From JACPKO01 sp964406775 (GTDB lineage Bacteria > Patescibacteriota > Microgenomatia > Daviesbacterales > UBA10151): a stretch of 64,000 bases of DNA. Position numbers and translations under genes: made by a program. Location of the stretch: the NCBI GenBank assembly GCA_964406775.1, contig CAYOSW010000005.1:1-64000 (forward strand). Reading direction: 5' to 3'. A model generated the notes under the pieces. It worked only from the letters and a program-made list of their open reading frames with translations. It made no database searches and was not told the DNA's origin. The first letter of the stretch is position 1, and each line of letters starts with the position of its first letter. Of this stretch, positions 32,370 through 40,883 are shown piece after piece.

Positions 32370-33731
32370 TTAACCCAACCATTGTTTCTTCAACTTTTTA
32401 AACTGTTTATCAATTATCGACTGTCTTATTTTTTTTACCAGATTGACCATAAAATATAAATTGTGAATCGAAGCCAGACGGAAATAGAGGAGTTCTCGGG
32501 CAATGAATAAGTGACGAAGATAACTTTTTGAGAAATTTTGACAGGTATAGCAGCCGCATCCGGGATCAATAGGTTTGCTGTCATATATAAATTCGGAATT
32601 GCCGATATTTAAGACAAATTTATTCTTGAACTTTCCTCCGTTTTCCGGGGAAATATATAGCGAACCGTTGCGGGCGCGGCGGGTGGGGGCGACACAGTCA
32701 AACATATCGACTCCTTTTTCGATACATAGAAAAAAATCAACAACTTCGCCGATCCCTAAAGCGTGTCTGGGCCAGGAGTCGGGGAGGAGGGGAGTAACCC
32801 AACTCATTGTCTGCTCAATTGAACGGGTCGAAGCCCATTCAACTTCCGCAAACTCGGGATTTTTTGTAAGAGATTCCGACCAGAGAGGAGAGGTGCCGAA
32901 AGACCCGCCGATCGAAACCCCGTCAAAATCCTGTTTAGCAATCCATTTGGCTTCCTGCTCACGGATCCTTCTGTCATCAACTCCTTGTAAAATGCCAAAC
33001 AGACTTCCCTTTTTTTCACGGTTTTTTTTCACAATAGTCTTATAATATTTCTGACTGCGGAGTTCCCAACGGTGCGTGCGCTCTAAAGATTGTGCGACAT
33101 AGGATTCCGAATGGAGTGGAGAAATCAGTTCGTCCAATACTAAAATGATATCCGCTCCTAGATTGAATTGAATCTCAATACTCCGCTCCGGAGTCAGAAG
33201 GTGCTTTCCCCCATCAAGATGAGATTTGAACTCGACCCCCTCCTCCGTAATCTTGGATAAAGCTTTTACCGCTTCGGGCTTCACCTCAACGGTTACCCTT
33301 CTGTGGATCGTCTTGTTTTTAGTGTCATAAACTTTTCCGCTTTTCCTGACTTTTGGTTCCTCCTGATTCAGGATTCCTGATTTATGATTTAGCGGCTGAC
33401 TCACTTTTTTTATTCCGTGTTCTATCATCGCGCCAAGCGAAAAAGCCTGGAATCCTCCCGAATCCGTCAGGATCGGGCCGTCCCAACCCATAAATTTATG
33501 TAAACCGCCCATTTTCTTAATAAGTTCGGATGTAGGCCTTAAGTTTAAATGATAGGTATTTCCCAAAATTATCTCCGCTCCTAAAGTTTTCAAATCATCC
33601 GGAGTCAGAGACTTAACAGTGCCTTGAGTTCCGACAGGCATATAAACAGGTGTTTGCACCTTACCGTGGGGAGTAGAAAGAATTCCCGCTCTGGCCTGTC
33701 CGTCTTTTGCAATAGTTTTAAAAACCGCCAT
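32370..33731 (-). CDS. tgt: tRNA-guanine transglycosylase with internal insertion
   Basis: The product (453 aa) exchanges guanine 34 for a queuosine precursor in tRNA. It has the catalytic Asp regions LTDSGGFQAFSLG and DMFDCVAPTRRARNG and the zinc site CGCYTCQNFSKSYLRHLF. Bacterial Tgt is usually about 375 aa; here some 55 extra residues lie between FQAFSLG and KITEEGVEFKSHLDG. The DNA of this insert contains the short palindrome TCAGGATTCCTGA. TAGAAT ends eight bases before the ATG. Confidence 0.92.
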   Translation of the reverse strand: MAVFKTIAKDGQARAGILSTPHGKVQTPVYMPVGTQGTVKSLTPDDLKTLGAEIILGNTYHLNLRPTSELIKKMGGLHKFMGWDGPILTDSGGFQAFSLGAMIEHGIKKVSQPLNHKSGILNQEEPKVRKSGKVYDTKNKTIHRRVTVEVKPEAVKALSKITEEGVEFKSHLDGGKHLLTPERSIEIQFNLGADIILVLDELISPLHSESYVAQSLERTHRWELRSQKYYKTIVKKNREKKGSLFGILQGVDDRRIREQEAKWIAKQDFDGVSIGGSFGTSPLWSESLTKNPEFAEVEWASTRSIEQTMSWVTPLLPDSWPRHALGIGEVVDFFLCIEKGVDMFDCVAPTRRARNGSLYISPENGGKFKNKFVLNIGNSEFIYDSKPIDPGCGCYTCQNFSKSYLRHLFIARELLYFRLASIHNLYFMVNLVKKIRQSIIDKQFKKLKKQWLG

Positions 33732-33739
33732 AACGGCTA

Positions 33740-33768
33740 ATTCTAAAAATTATTAAACCAAATAGCAA
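33740..33768 (-). promoter_or_regulatory. tgt promoter (near-leaderless)
   Basis: TTGCTA (33768-33763) and TAGAAT (33745-33740) on the minus strand are spaced by 17 bases; the tgt ATG begins eight bases after the -10 box. It is divergent from the promoter at 33790-33818. Confidence 0.65.
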
Positions 33769-33789
33769 ATCAGATGAAATACTATAAGC

Positions 33790-33818
33790 TTGATTTACTC
33801 TTTCAGTACTGCTATACT
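33790..33818 (+). promoter_or_regulatory. Leaderless promoter of the 33825 gene
   Basis: TTGATT (33790-33795), a 17-base spacer and TATACT (33813-33818) end six bases before the ATG at 33825. This places the transcription start at or next to the A of the ATG. Confidence 0.75.
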
Positions 33819-33824
33819 TCCCCG

Positions 33825-34565
33825 ATGCTTATTGAGGCCAAACAACACAGACAGGATGCTCTTGCGGTACACGATGCGCAGACACTGCGCGGATTTATGG
33901 AGAAATATTTTACCAGAGTATTTGTTGCCGACTATCCGGGAGAGGTCATTAAATCTATCAGGGAATCCAATCCGGACAGACTCAGTAACCCGGATTATTT
34001 CAGATTCTACGCACTTGTTATTTCAGGCACAGCTGAATTCGGTTTTAAATCTGCCGAGGGTCAAAGATTCCGTCACGATAAAAGAGGTTTTACCCGCGAT
34101 TATACCGATCCGAGGCATCTTCTGGCTTTAGGCTGTTATTTGGCTGATTTAAATATCCAAGCCTATGATCAAAAAATGAAAATGCTCCGCCTTCAAAGGA
34201 GCGCCGGAGGAGGACTTACCCCGGAACAGGAAGAAGCGATATGGGCGGCGACCGATTTATTTGTCCAGTCAGGTAAAGTTTCCATAAATTTTACCGAAAC
34301 AAGAAGAAAGAGGAAAAATTTTGACGCCCGTACTCTCGTTTGCCTGCCCGATATAGACCGTCACAGAAGAGTCAGCCTTATCGGTTTTACCGGAAGAGAT
34401 GCTGACAGGATGGACCGCGAGACTTTTACTAGGACTAAATTACCTCTTGTCGAGGCGGCTTACGGCGACTGTTTAGATATTAGAGGAATTTTTTTGAACG
34501 GATCGGAAAAATGGATATCGTCTCCCGACAGACCTTCTCAATCATCTTACGCATTCGGAGCTTAA
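33825..34565 (+). CDS. Hypothetical soluble protein, unrecognised
   Basis: The 246-residue product starts MLIEAKQHRQDALAVHDAQT. It is hydrophilic and mixed alpha/beta, with many Arg residues and no signal or membrane segment. I recognise no family. An upstream ATG at 33774 is in frame, but it lies before the promoter, so the start at 33825 is chosen. The gene ends four bases inside the end of the convergent phosphohexomutase gene. Confidence 0.7.
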   Translation: MLIEAKQHRQDALAVHDAQTLRGFMEKYFTRVFVADYPGEVIKSIRESNPDRLSNPDYFRFYALVISGTAEFGFKSAEGQRFRHDKRGFTRDYTDPRHLLALGCYLADLNIQAYDQKMKMLRLQRSAGGGLTPEQEEAIWAATDLFVQSGKVSINFTETRRKRKNFDARTLVCLPDIDRHRRVSLIGFTGRDADRMDRETFTRTKLPLVEAAYGDCLDIRGIFLNGSEKWISSPDRPSQSSYAFGA

Positions 34566-35965
34566 TGCCCCGGAGACTCATCAAAATCCGCGTGCTGTTT
34601 AATCAGCTCAATCAGTTTTTCGTGTCTTCCCTGGTAATTCTCAATCTCTTCCTCAACATTCAACCTGAGCAGAGGTTCGGTATTGCTCATCCTTAAAGAG
34701 AATCTCCATTCAGGATACTGGACTGCTACCCCGTCAATTTCGGAAATCTCACCGTCTGCGTGGAGCTCTTTTAATTTTTCGATTATTTCTTTGGCATTTT
34801 TAACCCGGAAATTCATCTCACCCGACTCGCGGGAACGCTTAACATCTGATGCAAGTTCGGAAAGTTTTTTGCCCGTTTTAGTCATAGCATTTAAAACGTG
34901 AAGCAAAACAAGGAGAGGCCCTTCGGCATTTCCTGTGGCTTTAAAGAAATAATGCGCCGATGATTCCCCAGCAAAAATCCCACCGCCTTTATTCATCATT
35001 TCGGTAATAAAAGCGTGGCCGACTTTCGTAATTACGGCTTCCCCACCCTCCTCTTCCGTAACTCTTTTGGGAGTCATAATATATCTGATATCAAATAATA
35101 TCTTTTCCCCTTTGTGTTCCCGGAGGAGTTCTCGGGCAACGATAGCCGTAATCTTAGAAGGGGATACCACCTCTCCCCTCTCGTCAATAAAAAATATTCT
35201 GTCGCCGTCTCCGTCCAACGCCAATCCCAAGTCAGCTTTCTCCTCTACTACTTTCTTTTGAACATCTTCGTTGTTTTTAGGATCCAGGGGGTCTGCCGCG
35301 TGGTTCGGGAAAGTTCCGTCAAGTTCAAAATAGAGTTTTACCAATTCCCCCGGAATATGCTTGTATAGATGATCAATATATAAAGCCCCCATCGCATTTG
35401 CCGCATCGGCTACTACTTTATAGGAATTAATTTTCGGATGATCCATTATCTTTAAGGCATTCTGAACTTCGTTCTCCGTGACATTTTCAATTTGAGTTAT
35501 CTTACCGCTACCTCTCGGCTCAACTTCAACACCTTCCGCCGCCATCTTCTTAATATCCTCCATACCGGTCGGCTTCCCTACTTTAATAAGTCCCCCGTTT
35601 TTAGGATTAACGACAATCTTTAATCCGTTGTAATTTTTAGGATTATGGGAAGCAGTGATCTGGATTCCGGTGTCATATCCGCCTGAAAAAACCGCGTAAT
35701 AAAAAGTCGGAGTCGAAACAAGTCCGGGGTCAATGACGTGAGCCCCTAAATTTACAAGAGTTTCGGTTACTGATTTAAATATTGCCGGGCTTGAAGCGCG
35801 CATATCCCGGCCGACGACGACCGTTAATTGTTCTTTATCGGGAAATTGTTTCAGGAAAAAAGAGTAAATTGCTTTTGCGGCAATGACAACATTGTCTTCA
35901 TTGAGCTGATCAGGATATGTCCCCCTAATGTCGTAACTTTTAAAAATGCTTTCAGGAATATTCAT
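34562..35965 (-). CDS. Phosphomannomutase/phosphoglucomutase
   Basis: The 467-residue product starts MNIPESIFKSYDIRGTYPDQ, the N-terminal signature of alpha-D-phosphohexomutases. The catalytic serine loop is TASHNPKNYNG, the metal loop DGDGDRIFF, the sugar loop GGIFAGESSAHYFF and the phosphate loop RMSNTEPLLR. It interconverts hexose 1- and 6-phosphates for polysaccharide or glycan precursors. The start at 35965 overlaps the stop of a 57-aa gene by an ATGA, which favours it over an ATG seven codons upstream. Confidence 0.93.
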   Translation of the reverse strand: MNIPESIFKSYDIRGTYPDQLNEDNVVIAAKAIYSFFLKQFPDKEQLTVVVGRDMRASSPAIFKSVTETLVNLGAHVIDPGLVSTPTFYYAVFSGGYDTGIQITASHNPKNYNGLKIVVNPKNGGLIKVGKPTGMEDIKKMAAEGVEVEPRGSGKITQIENVTENEVQNALKIMDHPKINSYKVVADAANAMGALYIDHLYKHIPGELVKLYFELDGTFPNHAADPLDPKNNEDVQKKVVEEKADLGLALDGDGDRIFFIDERGEVVSPSKITAIVARELLREHKGEKILFDIRYIMTPKRVTEEEGGEAVITKVGHAFITEMMNKGGGIFAGESSAHYFFKATGNAEGPLLVLLHVLNAMTKTGKKLSELASDVKRSRESGEMNFRVKNAKEIIEKLKELHADGEISEIDGVAVQYPEWRFSLRMSNTEPLLRLNVEEEIENYQGRHEKLIELIKQHADFDESPGH

Positions 35966-36135
35966 CTTTTTCTTTGAACTGCGCATTTACTCAGTGCTGA
36001 TGAAACTGCGTGATGCAGCAAAAGCGCCATAGCTTTCGTGCCGGCAATGGCTATACTTCTCGTTTCTCTGCTTTCGGTCGGGCGTCCGCTAACCATAATA
36101 AATCCCTGATTTTCTCTTCTCTGTTCCGCTGCCAT
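35962..36135 (-). CDS. Small hypothetical protein, 57 aa
   Basis: A short frame starts with ATG at 36135, ten bases after the stop of the CMP-kinase-like gene, and ends in a TGA that overlaps the phosphohexomutase ATG (ATGA). The product begins MAAEQRREN, then QGFIMVSGRPTESRE, then IAIAGTKAMALLLHHAVSSA and a basic end. The central part could be an amphipathic or weakly hydrophobic helix. The exact fit between two genes in one operon argues that it is translated. No family recognised. Confidence 0.5.
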   Translation of the reverse strand: MAAEQRRENQGFIMVSGRPTESRETRSIAIAGTKAMALLLHHAVSSALSKCAVQRKR

Positions 36136-36145
36136 AAAAATGATT

Positions 36146-36679
36146 CTATTCCTTCTCCGCTAATTTTTCCAGTACCTTTTGCAGTACTTTTTCAGGCTTT
36201 AACTCTGTTGTATCAATAACCAGATCAAAGTATTTGGGATCCAAAAAATCCGAAACCCCGTACAATTTATTGAATTTATCAACCAAGTCTTTGGCTCTTT
36301 GGACTGATAAATTTTTTGCTTCTTCTTCTGTTACCGAATCCCTCTTGGCCACTCTTTTATATGCCTCACTATCTTCTACCGTGCAAAGAACTTTTAAAGT
36401 TTCCGCGTAATCTTTAGCCAGCCATCCTGCCAAACGGGATTCAAAAACAACACCGGATTTTTCCGCCATCTCCTTTTTAAAATCGGCTTCCATTTTCCTG
36501 TCTTCCTCTTCGGGGATTCCGTAAACTTTTGACACATCCATCCCCTGACCCGCATACCACTCGCGGAAATAATTTCCGGCACTGATATATTCCCAATCCA
36601 GTTTTTCGGACAAAAGTCTGGCTAAAGTCGATTTGCCTGTGCCGATATCTCCGGAGATTGCAACGTTTTTGAATTTCAT
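36146..36679 (-). CDS. Cytidylate-kinase-like P-loop kinase
   Basis: The 177-residue product starts MKFKNVAISGDIGTGKSTLA with the P-loop at residues 10-17, then EYISAGNYFREWYAGQG and FESRLAGWLAKDY, and an Arg-rich lid (YKRVAKRDSVTEEEAKNLSV). This is the AAA_18/cytidylate kinase-like family, which in archaea supplies CMP kinase; the substrate here is inferred. The gene is upstream of the 57-aa gene and the phosphohexomutase. Confidence 0.8.
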   Translation of the reverse strand: MKFKNVAISGDIGTGKSTLARLLSEKLDWEYISAGNYFREWYAGQGMDVSKVYGIPEEEDRKMEADFKKEMAEKSGVVFESRLAGWLAKDYAETLKVLCTVEDSEAYKRVAKRDSVTEEEAKNLSVQRAKDLVDKFNKLYGVSDFLDPKYFDLVIDTTELKPEKVLQKVLEKLAEKE

Positions 36680-36776
36680 TTTGTTTCTAATATGCCTTTC
36701 TTCAAAAAGGCAAGGTTCTGAGAGCGATGTGTTACTTAAACACAGCGCGAGCAGGTCCTTATATTCTTGAATTTCA

Positions 36777-37643
36777 TTAGCCTAAACTATACCCCATATT
36801 CTCAAGCTCTGCCACAAAGTCATCACTCTTTTCGCTGTTACAGGCTTCACAAAACGGCATCATACAGAAAGTAATTTCTTTATTCGTTAATATTTGACGG
36901 ATCTTTTGACGGAAGACTTCTTCGACTTCCGATAAATTTTCCAGATCAAAATCTCGGGTAAAACTTTCATCTTTCGGATCCTGCCAAAAAACTACCCTGA
37001 ATTTAGCTTTCTTATACCCTCGCTTCAGAAGATCTTCCGCGAGCAATAAGGTATAAAGTTTCGGCATCAAATCCATATCCATATTCATCTTTCCCTTGGC
37101 AATATCCTGGCGCGATTTATAATCAATGACTTCCGGAATTCCGTCTTGTCCTATCTCAAGCGTGTCCGGTCCTCCCCAAAGTTTATATTTTTCACCGTCT
37201 ATCTCTATTACTTTTTGATAAAAACCGATATCCGTAATTTTCTTTTTAAATCTGCCTTCTATTTGCCCGTAATAATTTTGGAGCACCTGTTCGGCAGCTA
37301 AAATCACTTCCTCTGTTAAAAATTCAACCGTTGCGGTGTTAAAATTCGGCCTCGGCTTACTCTTCTCTTCTTCTTTGATTTCTTCAGCGCTAAACCGCAC
37401 TCCTTTCAGCAATCTTTTTAGTGGGTAATCATAAGCTGGGCGTTTGTGTATGTTTTTAATCGTCTTGTCCAGCAAAACCCCTAAGGCCATCTGAGGACTC
37501 CCCTTGCCGATTTCATATTTTTTGTCCAACTCGTGCTTGACCAGAAATTTGAATACACAAGTATCAAAATCGTGGAGATCTGAGAGTGAATAACCTCGGA
37601 TTTTCGGTATGAAGTCAGAAGCCATAGGTTTGTATTGAAACAT
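36777..37643 (-). CDS. PD-(D/E)XK nuclease family protein (RecB/Cas4-like)
   Basis: The 288-residue product has the nuclease core GGPDTLEIG followed by IPEVIDYKSRQD, fitting D...E-X-Y/D-K of RecB-type nucleases. A cysteine near the N-terminus (FDTCVFKFLVKHEL) and three near the C-terminus (FCMMPFCEACNSE) could bind a 4Fe-4S cluster as in Cas4 and AddB. No CRISPR or cas genes are near, so a general DNA repair role is more likely. The start could also be the ATG six codons later. The gene diverges from the exported-protein gene at 37666. Confidence 0.8.
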   Translation of the reverse strand: MFQYKPMASDFIPKIRGYSLSDLHDFDTCVFKFLVKHELDKKYEIGKGSPQMALGVLLDKTIKNIHKRPAYDYPLKRLLKGVRFSAEEIKEEEKSKPRPNFNTATVEFLTEEVILAAEQVLQNYYGQIEGRFKKKITDIGFYQKVIEIDGEKYKLWGGPDTLEIGQDGIPEVIDYKSRQDIAKGKMNMDMDLMPKLYTLLLAEDLLKRGYKKAKFRVVFWQDPKDESFTRDFDLENLSEVEEVFRQKIRQILTNKEITFCMMPFCEACNSEKSDDFVAELENMGYSLG

Positions 37644-37665
37644 ATTTTATGGTATTTTGCATAAA

Positions 37666-38193
37666 ATGCCAAAACTACCCGGTATACTTTTACTCCTTTT
37701 GTTATTAGTTATCTCCACACCAGCCGTTTATGCCCGGATTACTCCTGAGGATATTTATAATGAAAAAAGGCAGGCTTACGAAAGTAAAAGACAAACCTAT
37801 TCGCTTGAAAACCAGAAAAAACTCGATGCTTATGAAAAAGAGATAAAAAGCTTAAACAGCTTTATTACTTCCGAACTTGAAAACAATACCTTAAGACAGG
37901 GCGAAATTCTGGACGAATACATTATCAGGAATAATATTCCCACAGTTCCCGAGACTGACGGTATAAAAAGAAATCTCGATGATCCGGTCGAGAATGCCAG
38001 GTATTGGATCACTTATGCGCACGAGGCAATCGCGTTTCAGGCTGCAAAAAATTATTTATTCGGATTGACCGGCGAAACAAGTATTAACAAGGATATTATT
38101 ATTCAGATTCAGGCTCTTCAGGCTGACACAGGAGTTCTTAAAGGCAAGGTCGAGAAATCCAAACAAGCACTGATTAAACTTTTAAATAAGTAA
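37666..38193 (+). CDS. Exported coiled-coil protein
   Basis: The 175-residue product begins with a signal peptide (MPKLPGILLLLLLVISTPAV, then YARITPED, with likely cleavage after VYA) and continues as a charged helical protein (NEKRQAYESKRQTYSLENQK, LDAYEKEIKSLNSFITSELE). Function unknown. TTGTAT, 17 bases and TATTTT end seven bases before the ATG, so the mRNA should be leaderless. The stop overlaps the next start (TAATG), so it is co-translated with the downstream anchored protein and nadK. Confidence 0.8.
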   Translation: MPKLPGILLLLLLLVISTPAVYARITPEDIYNEKRQAYESKRQTYSLENQKKLDAYEKEIKSLNSFITSELENNTLRQGEILDEYIIRNNIPTVPETDGIKRNLDDPVENARYWITYAHEAIAFQAAKNYLFGLTGETSINKDIIIQIQALQADTGVLKGKVEKSKQALIKLLNK

Positions 38194-38486
38194 TGAACAC
38201 TAAAGCCGTCATTGCAGTAATAATAGTTGCGGTCCTCATAGGAGTTCTTTACGTAATGTTTGAAAAAAGCTTTACGGCCTCAGGCGACCTGAGTCAGGCA
38301 CCAACCACTTCAGAACAGGTGGCAACAAAACTTCCCGATCAGCCCGATACAACAGTGTTGCCCACACCTGAACCTACACTCCCGCCCATCGATAAAAACT
38401 CTAACCTTGCTGAGGAAGCCGCAGCTCTGCAAATGCGGGATTATTCGGGGATGTTTGAAGATTTAAAAAGCAAAGTCAGCAAATGA
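38193..38486 (+). CDS. Membrane-anchored protein with Pro/Thr linker
   Basis: The 97-residue product has an N-terminal membrane segment (AVIAVIIVAVLIGVLYVMF) and then a Thr/Pro-rich linker (TTVLPTPEPTLPP) leading to a short helical end (NLAEEAAALQMRDYSGMFED). It would be anchored in the membrane and face outward. No family recognised. It overlaps its neighbours on both sides by one and four bases. Confidence 0.75.
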   Translation: MNTKAVIAVIIVAVLIGVLYVMFEKSFTASGDLSQAPTTSEQVATKLPDQPDTTVLPTPEPTLPPIDKNSNLAEEAAALQMRDYSGMFEDLKSKVSK

Positions 38487-39211
38487 GAATCCTCCTTTTC
38501 GGAAAAAACTCCGATTCAATCCGCCACCTTTTACCTATACACGGTCTGGAAGCAGTTGAAGACAAGCCTGATGTGATTATTTCCTACGGCGGAGACGGTA
38601 CACTACTGTCGGCTGAGAGAAAATTTCCGGGAATTCCCAAACTACCCATCAGAGATAGCAAGGTTTGCAAAAAATGTTCCCTGCATACTACTGAAACCCT
38701 GCTTGAGACTCTATCTAAAAATATTCTGCGCTTTAAATTATATCCTAAGTTAGAAGCTAAATCAGGCTCAAGCACCGATATTTTGGCCATTAACGATATT
38801 GTCATCCGCAACAGCACGCCAATGCACGCTTTAAGATTCAGCGTTTTTTTAAACGGGGTGCAAGTTGAACCTAAAATAATAATCGGCGACGGCATTGTCG
38901 TTACAACACCTTTCGGCTCAACCGGCTACTATAAAAGCATTACGAGAGATACAATAACTTCCGGATTCGCCTTTGCTTTTAACAACACCACAAAACCGAT
39001 CAAGCCTGTCAAATTTACGGCGATTCAGGATGTTAAGGTCTTAATTATCCGTGGACCCGGATCGCTATCATCTGATAACAACCCGAAGATTTATCCTCTG
39101 AAGGAGCAGGACTGGGTAAAAATTTTTGCTTCCCCGCATAAAGCCCATATTTTTATGGATACTCTCCGTTGTGAAGATTGCGTAGTTTTGCGCGACAAGA
39201 GACTGCGCTAG
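38483..39211 (+). CDS. nadK: NAD kinase
   Basis: The 242-residue product phosphorylates NAD to NADP. It carries the GGDG motif (IISYGGDGTLLSAERKF), AINDIVIRNSTP and the NAD-binding DGIVVTTPFGSTGYYKS, with LIIRGPGSLSSDNNP at the end of the second domain. It overlaps the upstream gene by four bases (ATGA) and overlaps the end of the convergent mltG gene by four bases. Coupling with exported proteins is unexpected for a cytosolic enzyme. Confidence 0.92.
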   Translation: MRILLFGKNSDSIRHLLPIHGLEAVEDKPDVIISYGGDGTLLSAERKFPGIPKLPIRDSKVCKKCSLHTTETLLETLSKNILRFKLYPKLEAKSGSSTDILAINDIVIRNSTPMHALRFSVFLNGVQVEPKIIIGDGIVVTTPFGSTGYYKSITRDTITSGFAFAFNNTTKPIKPVKFTAIQDVKVLIIRGPGSLSSDNNPKIYPLKEQDWVKIFASPHKAHIFMDTLRCEDCVVLRDKRLR

Positions 39212-40206
39212 CGGTGAGCCGCCACATTGGCATTATGTTCTTCTAAAGTCTTAGCGTAATACGAATTACCCTGAAGGTCGTGATAATAATAGAGATAAGG
39301 TGTCTCTGCATCCGCATCGGCAACTGCCTGAAGCGACATCAGTGAAGGATTGGCTATCGGACCTGGAGGGAAGCCGTTGTTGGTATATGTATTGTAGGGC
39401 GAGACCACAGCCTGATAATCCGAAACAAGTACCGGCTGCCAAAACTTCTCAAGATTTCCGTTTTTTAACTTTTGAGTATCTTTAGCGTATTGAACTGTTG
39501 CATCAGCATCCAGCTTCATCCCCATCTTGAAACGCTTTAAAAGTATCCCGGCAATCTTTGTACGGACTTCCTTACTCCTACCTTCTCTTTCAACAATGGA
39601 CGCTAAAATTACGCCCTGCTCCGGAGTTAAACCGCGCGCTTTAATTTTCTGCTGAAGCTCGGCTGTATACTTCCGGTCAAAAGTAGCACGGAGAGTTTGA
39701 ATGATGGTATCGATGCTTGCATCGGGATGAAAAAAATAGGTGTCGGGAAAAAGATATCCTTCCTCGTCTTTCGCTTTTTGTAAAAATTCCTCGCCGTCTA
39801 TTTTCATCACCTCACTTAAAGCCCTTGAAACCTGCTCTACTCTCCACCCTTCAATTAAAGTAACCCTTATGTCCGCAGAACCGCCTTCGAATGTTTCAAT
39901 AATCTGCGAATTATTCATAGCCGGCGAAACTATAAAATCTCCCGCATTTATACCCGTAAGTCCTGCATCTTTGGCATTCATTTTAAAATACCAGGCAGAC
40001 CGGATAACCCCTGCTTTTTCCAGATTGGAAGCTACATCCGAAACCGTTTCCCCCGGATCTACAACAAAAGCAATCTCCTTTCCTTTAGGATCAACCGGAC
40101 CCTGTAAGTAGCCCAAAAACCCTTTGACAGCAAAAAAACCGATAATAATCAAAACAATCAGAGACAATACTGCCCGGCCTGCGCCGGATTTTCGTTTTCT
40201 TTCCAT
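39208..40206 (-). CDS. mltG: Endolytic murein transglycosylase MltG
   Basis: The 332-residue product has one N-terminal membrane segment (AVLSLIVLIIIGFFAVKGFL) and the YceG domain: EGWRVEQVSRAL, EGYLFPDTYFF, ILASIVEREGRSKEVR with the catalytic Glu, DADATVQYA and SPYNTYTNNGFPPGPIANP. It cuts new glycan strands in the periplasmic space and sets their length. It follows ruvX by 18 bases, the frequent bacterial order. Confidence 0.94.
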   Translation of the reverse strand: MERKRKSGAGRAVLSLIVLIIIGFFAVKGFLGYLQGPVDPKGKEIAFVVDPGETVSDVASNLEKAGVIRSAWYFKMNAKDAGLTGINAGDFIVSPAMNNSQIIETFEGGSADIRVTLIEGWRVEQVSRALSEVMKIDGEEFLQKAKDEEGYLFPDTYFFHPDASIDTIIQTLRATFDRKYTAELQQKIKARGLTPEQGVILASIVEREGRSKEVRTKIAGILLKRFKMGMKLDADATVQYAKDTQKLKNGNLEKFWQPVLVSDYQAVVSPYNTYTNNGFPPGPIANPSLMSLQAVADADAETPYLYYYHDLQGNSYYAKTLEEHNANVAAHR

Positions 40207-40224
40207 ATAAATTATTATTAACTC

Positions 40225-40620
40225 TTAAGCTACAGAGTCTAAAAAATTTTGCAGAATGATAACTGCCGAATAAGCGTCTTCTTTTTTCCGGGACTTCTCA
40301 CTCATTCCCAGATCAATCATCATATCCTTTGCCGAACTTGAACTTAAAGTTTCATCAACTTCAATTACCGAAACCTGCTTTTCTCCGAGATCTGTTTTGA
40401 GTTTTGCGATAAATTTTTTGACCGCGCTCCTTGACTCCCCGCTTTCGGCCACACCGATAATAACCCGGCCGATTTCCTCCTTTTGAATAACGCTTAAGAT
40501 TTTATTTACGGCATCGGCAAGTCCCGAAATTTCAATAACCTTAAGCGGCGAAGCAATCTGTCCTTCCGAAAGAGCAAGACCTATTTTCTTCAAACCGTAA
40601 TCGATCCCGAGATAACGCAT
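40225..40620 (-). CDS. ruvX: Holliday junction resolvase-like RuvX (YqgF)
   Basis: The 131-residue product begins MRYLGIDYGLKKIGLALSEG, the RNase H-like fold of YqgF, with the second acidic strand VIEVDETLSSSSAKDMM and the final KEDAYSAVIILQNFLDS. Family members act in Holliday junction resolution or pre-16S rRNA 5' processing. TATAAT lies nine bases before the ATG, within the end of the upstream region. Confidence 0.9.
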   Translation of the reverse strand: MRYLGIDYGLKKIGLALSEGQIASPLKVIEISGLADAVNKILSVIQKEEIGRVIIGVAESGESRSAVKKFIAKLKTDLGEKQVSVIEVDETLSSSSAKDMMIDLGMSEKSRKKEDAYSAVIILQNFLDSVA

Positions 40621-40630
40621 TTAGAAGAAA

Positions 40631-40882
40631 TTATACATTAATTTCCAGTTTTAATACCTGAATTTTAGTCTCCCGTTTCCAACTTTTTATTTCCGCTTCC
40701 CTTTTTAAGGCCTCGGACTTACTTTCAAGTTCTTCCGAATATATTATTTTTACCGGAGGATGGGAGCGGGTATAGCTTCCGCCTTTGCCCCTTTCGTGAT
40801 CTTTAAATCTCTTTTCCAGGTTATTTGTTAATCCTGTATAAAGACTTTGATCCGAGCATAAGAGTATATAGACAAACCACAT
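40631..40882 (-). CDS. GIY-YIG domain protein (UPF0213/YhbQ type)
   Basis: The 83-residue product begins MWFVYILLCSDQSLYTGLTN, the VYIL...YTG pair of the small GIY-YIG family, then Arg in NLEKRFKDHERGKGGSYTRS and Glu in SEALKREAEIKSWKRETKIQ. The gene is cotranscribed with the upstream Cys-rich protein gene, its ATG starting one base after that stop. No flanking repeats are seen, unlike the GIY-YIG gene at 15179. Confidence 0.88.
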   Translation of the reverse strand: MWFVYILLCSDQSLYTGLTNNLEKRFKDHERGKGGSYTRSHPPVKIIYSEELESKSEALKREAEIKSWKRETKIQVLKLEINV

Positions 40883-40883
40883 A

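Noticed and set aside
36680..36776. Possible tRNA or small RNA between the nuclease and CMP-kinase-like genes
   Set aside because: Two short hairpins (GCCTTT/AAGGC and TGTGTT/AACACA) are present, but no cloverleaf or known RNA pattern fits.
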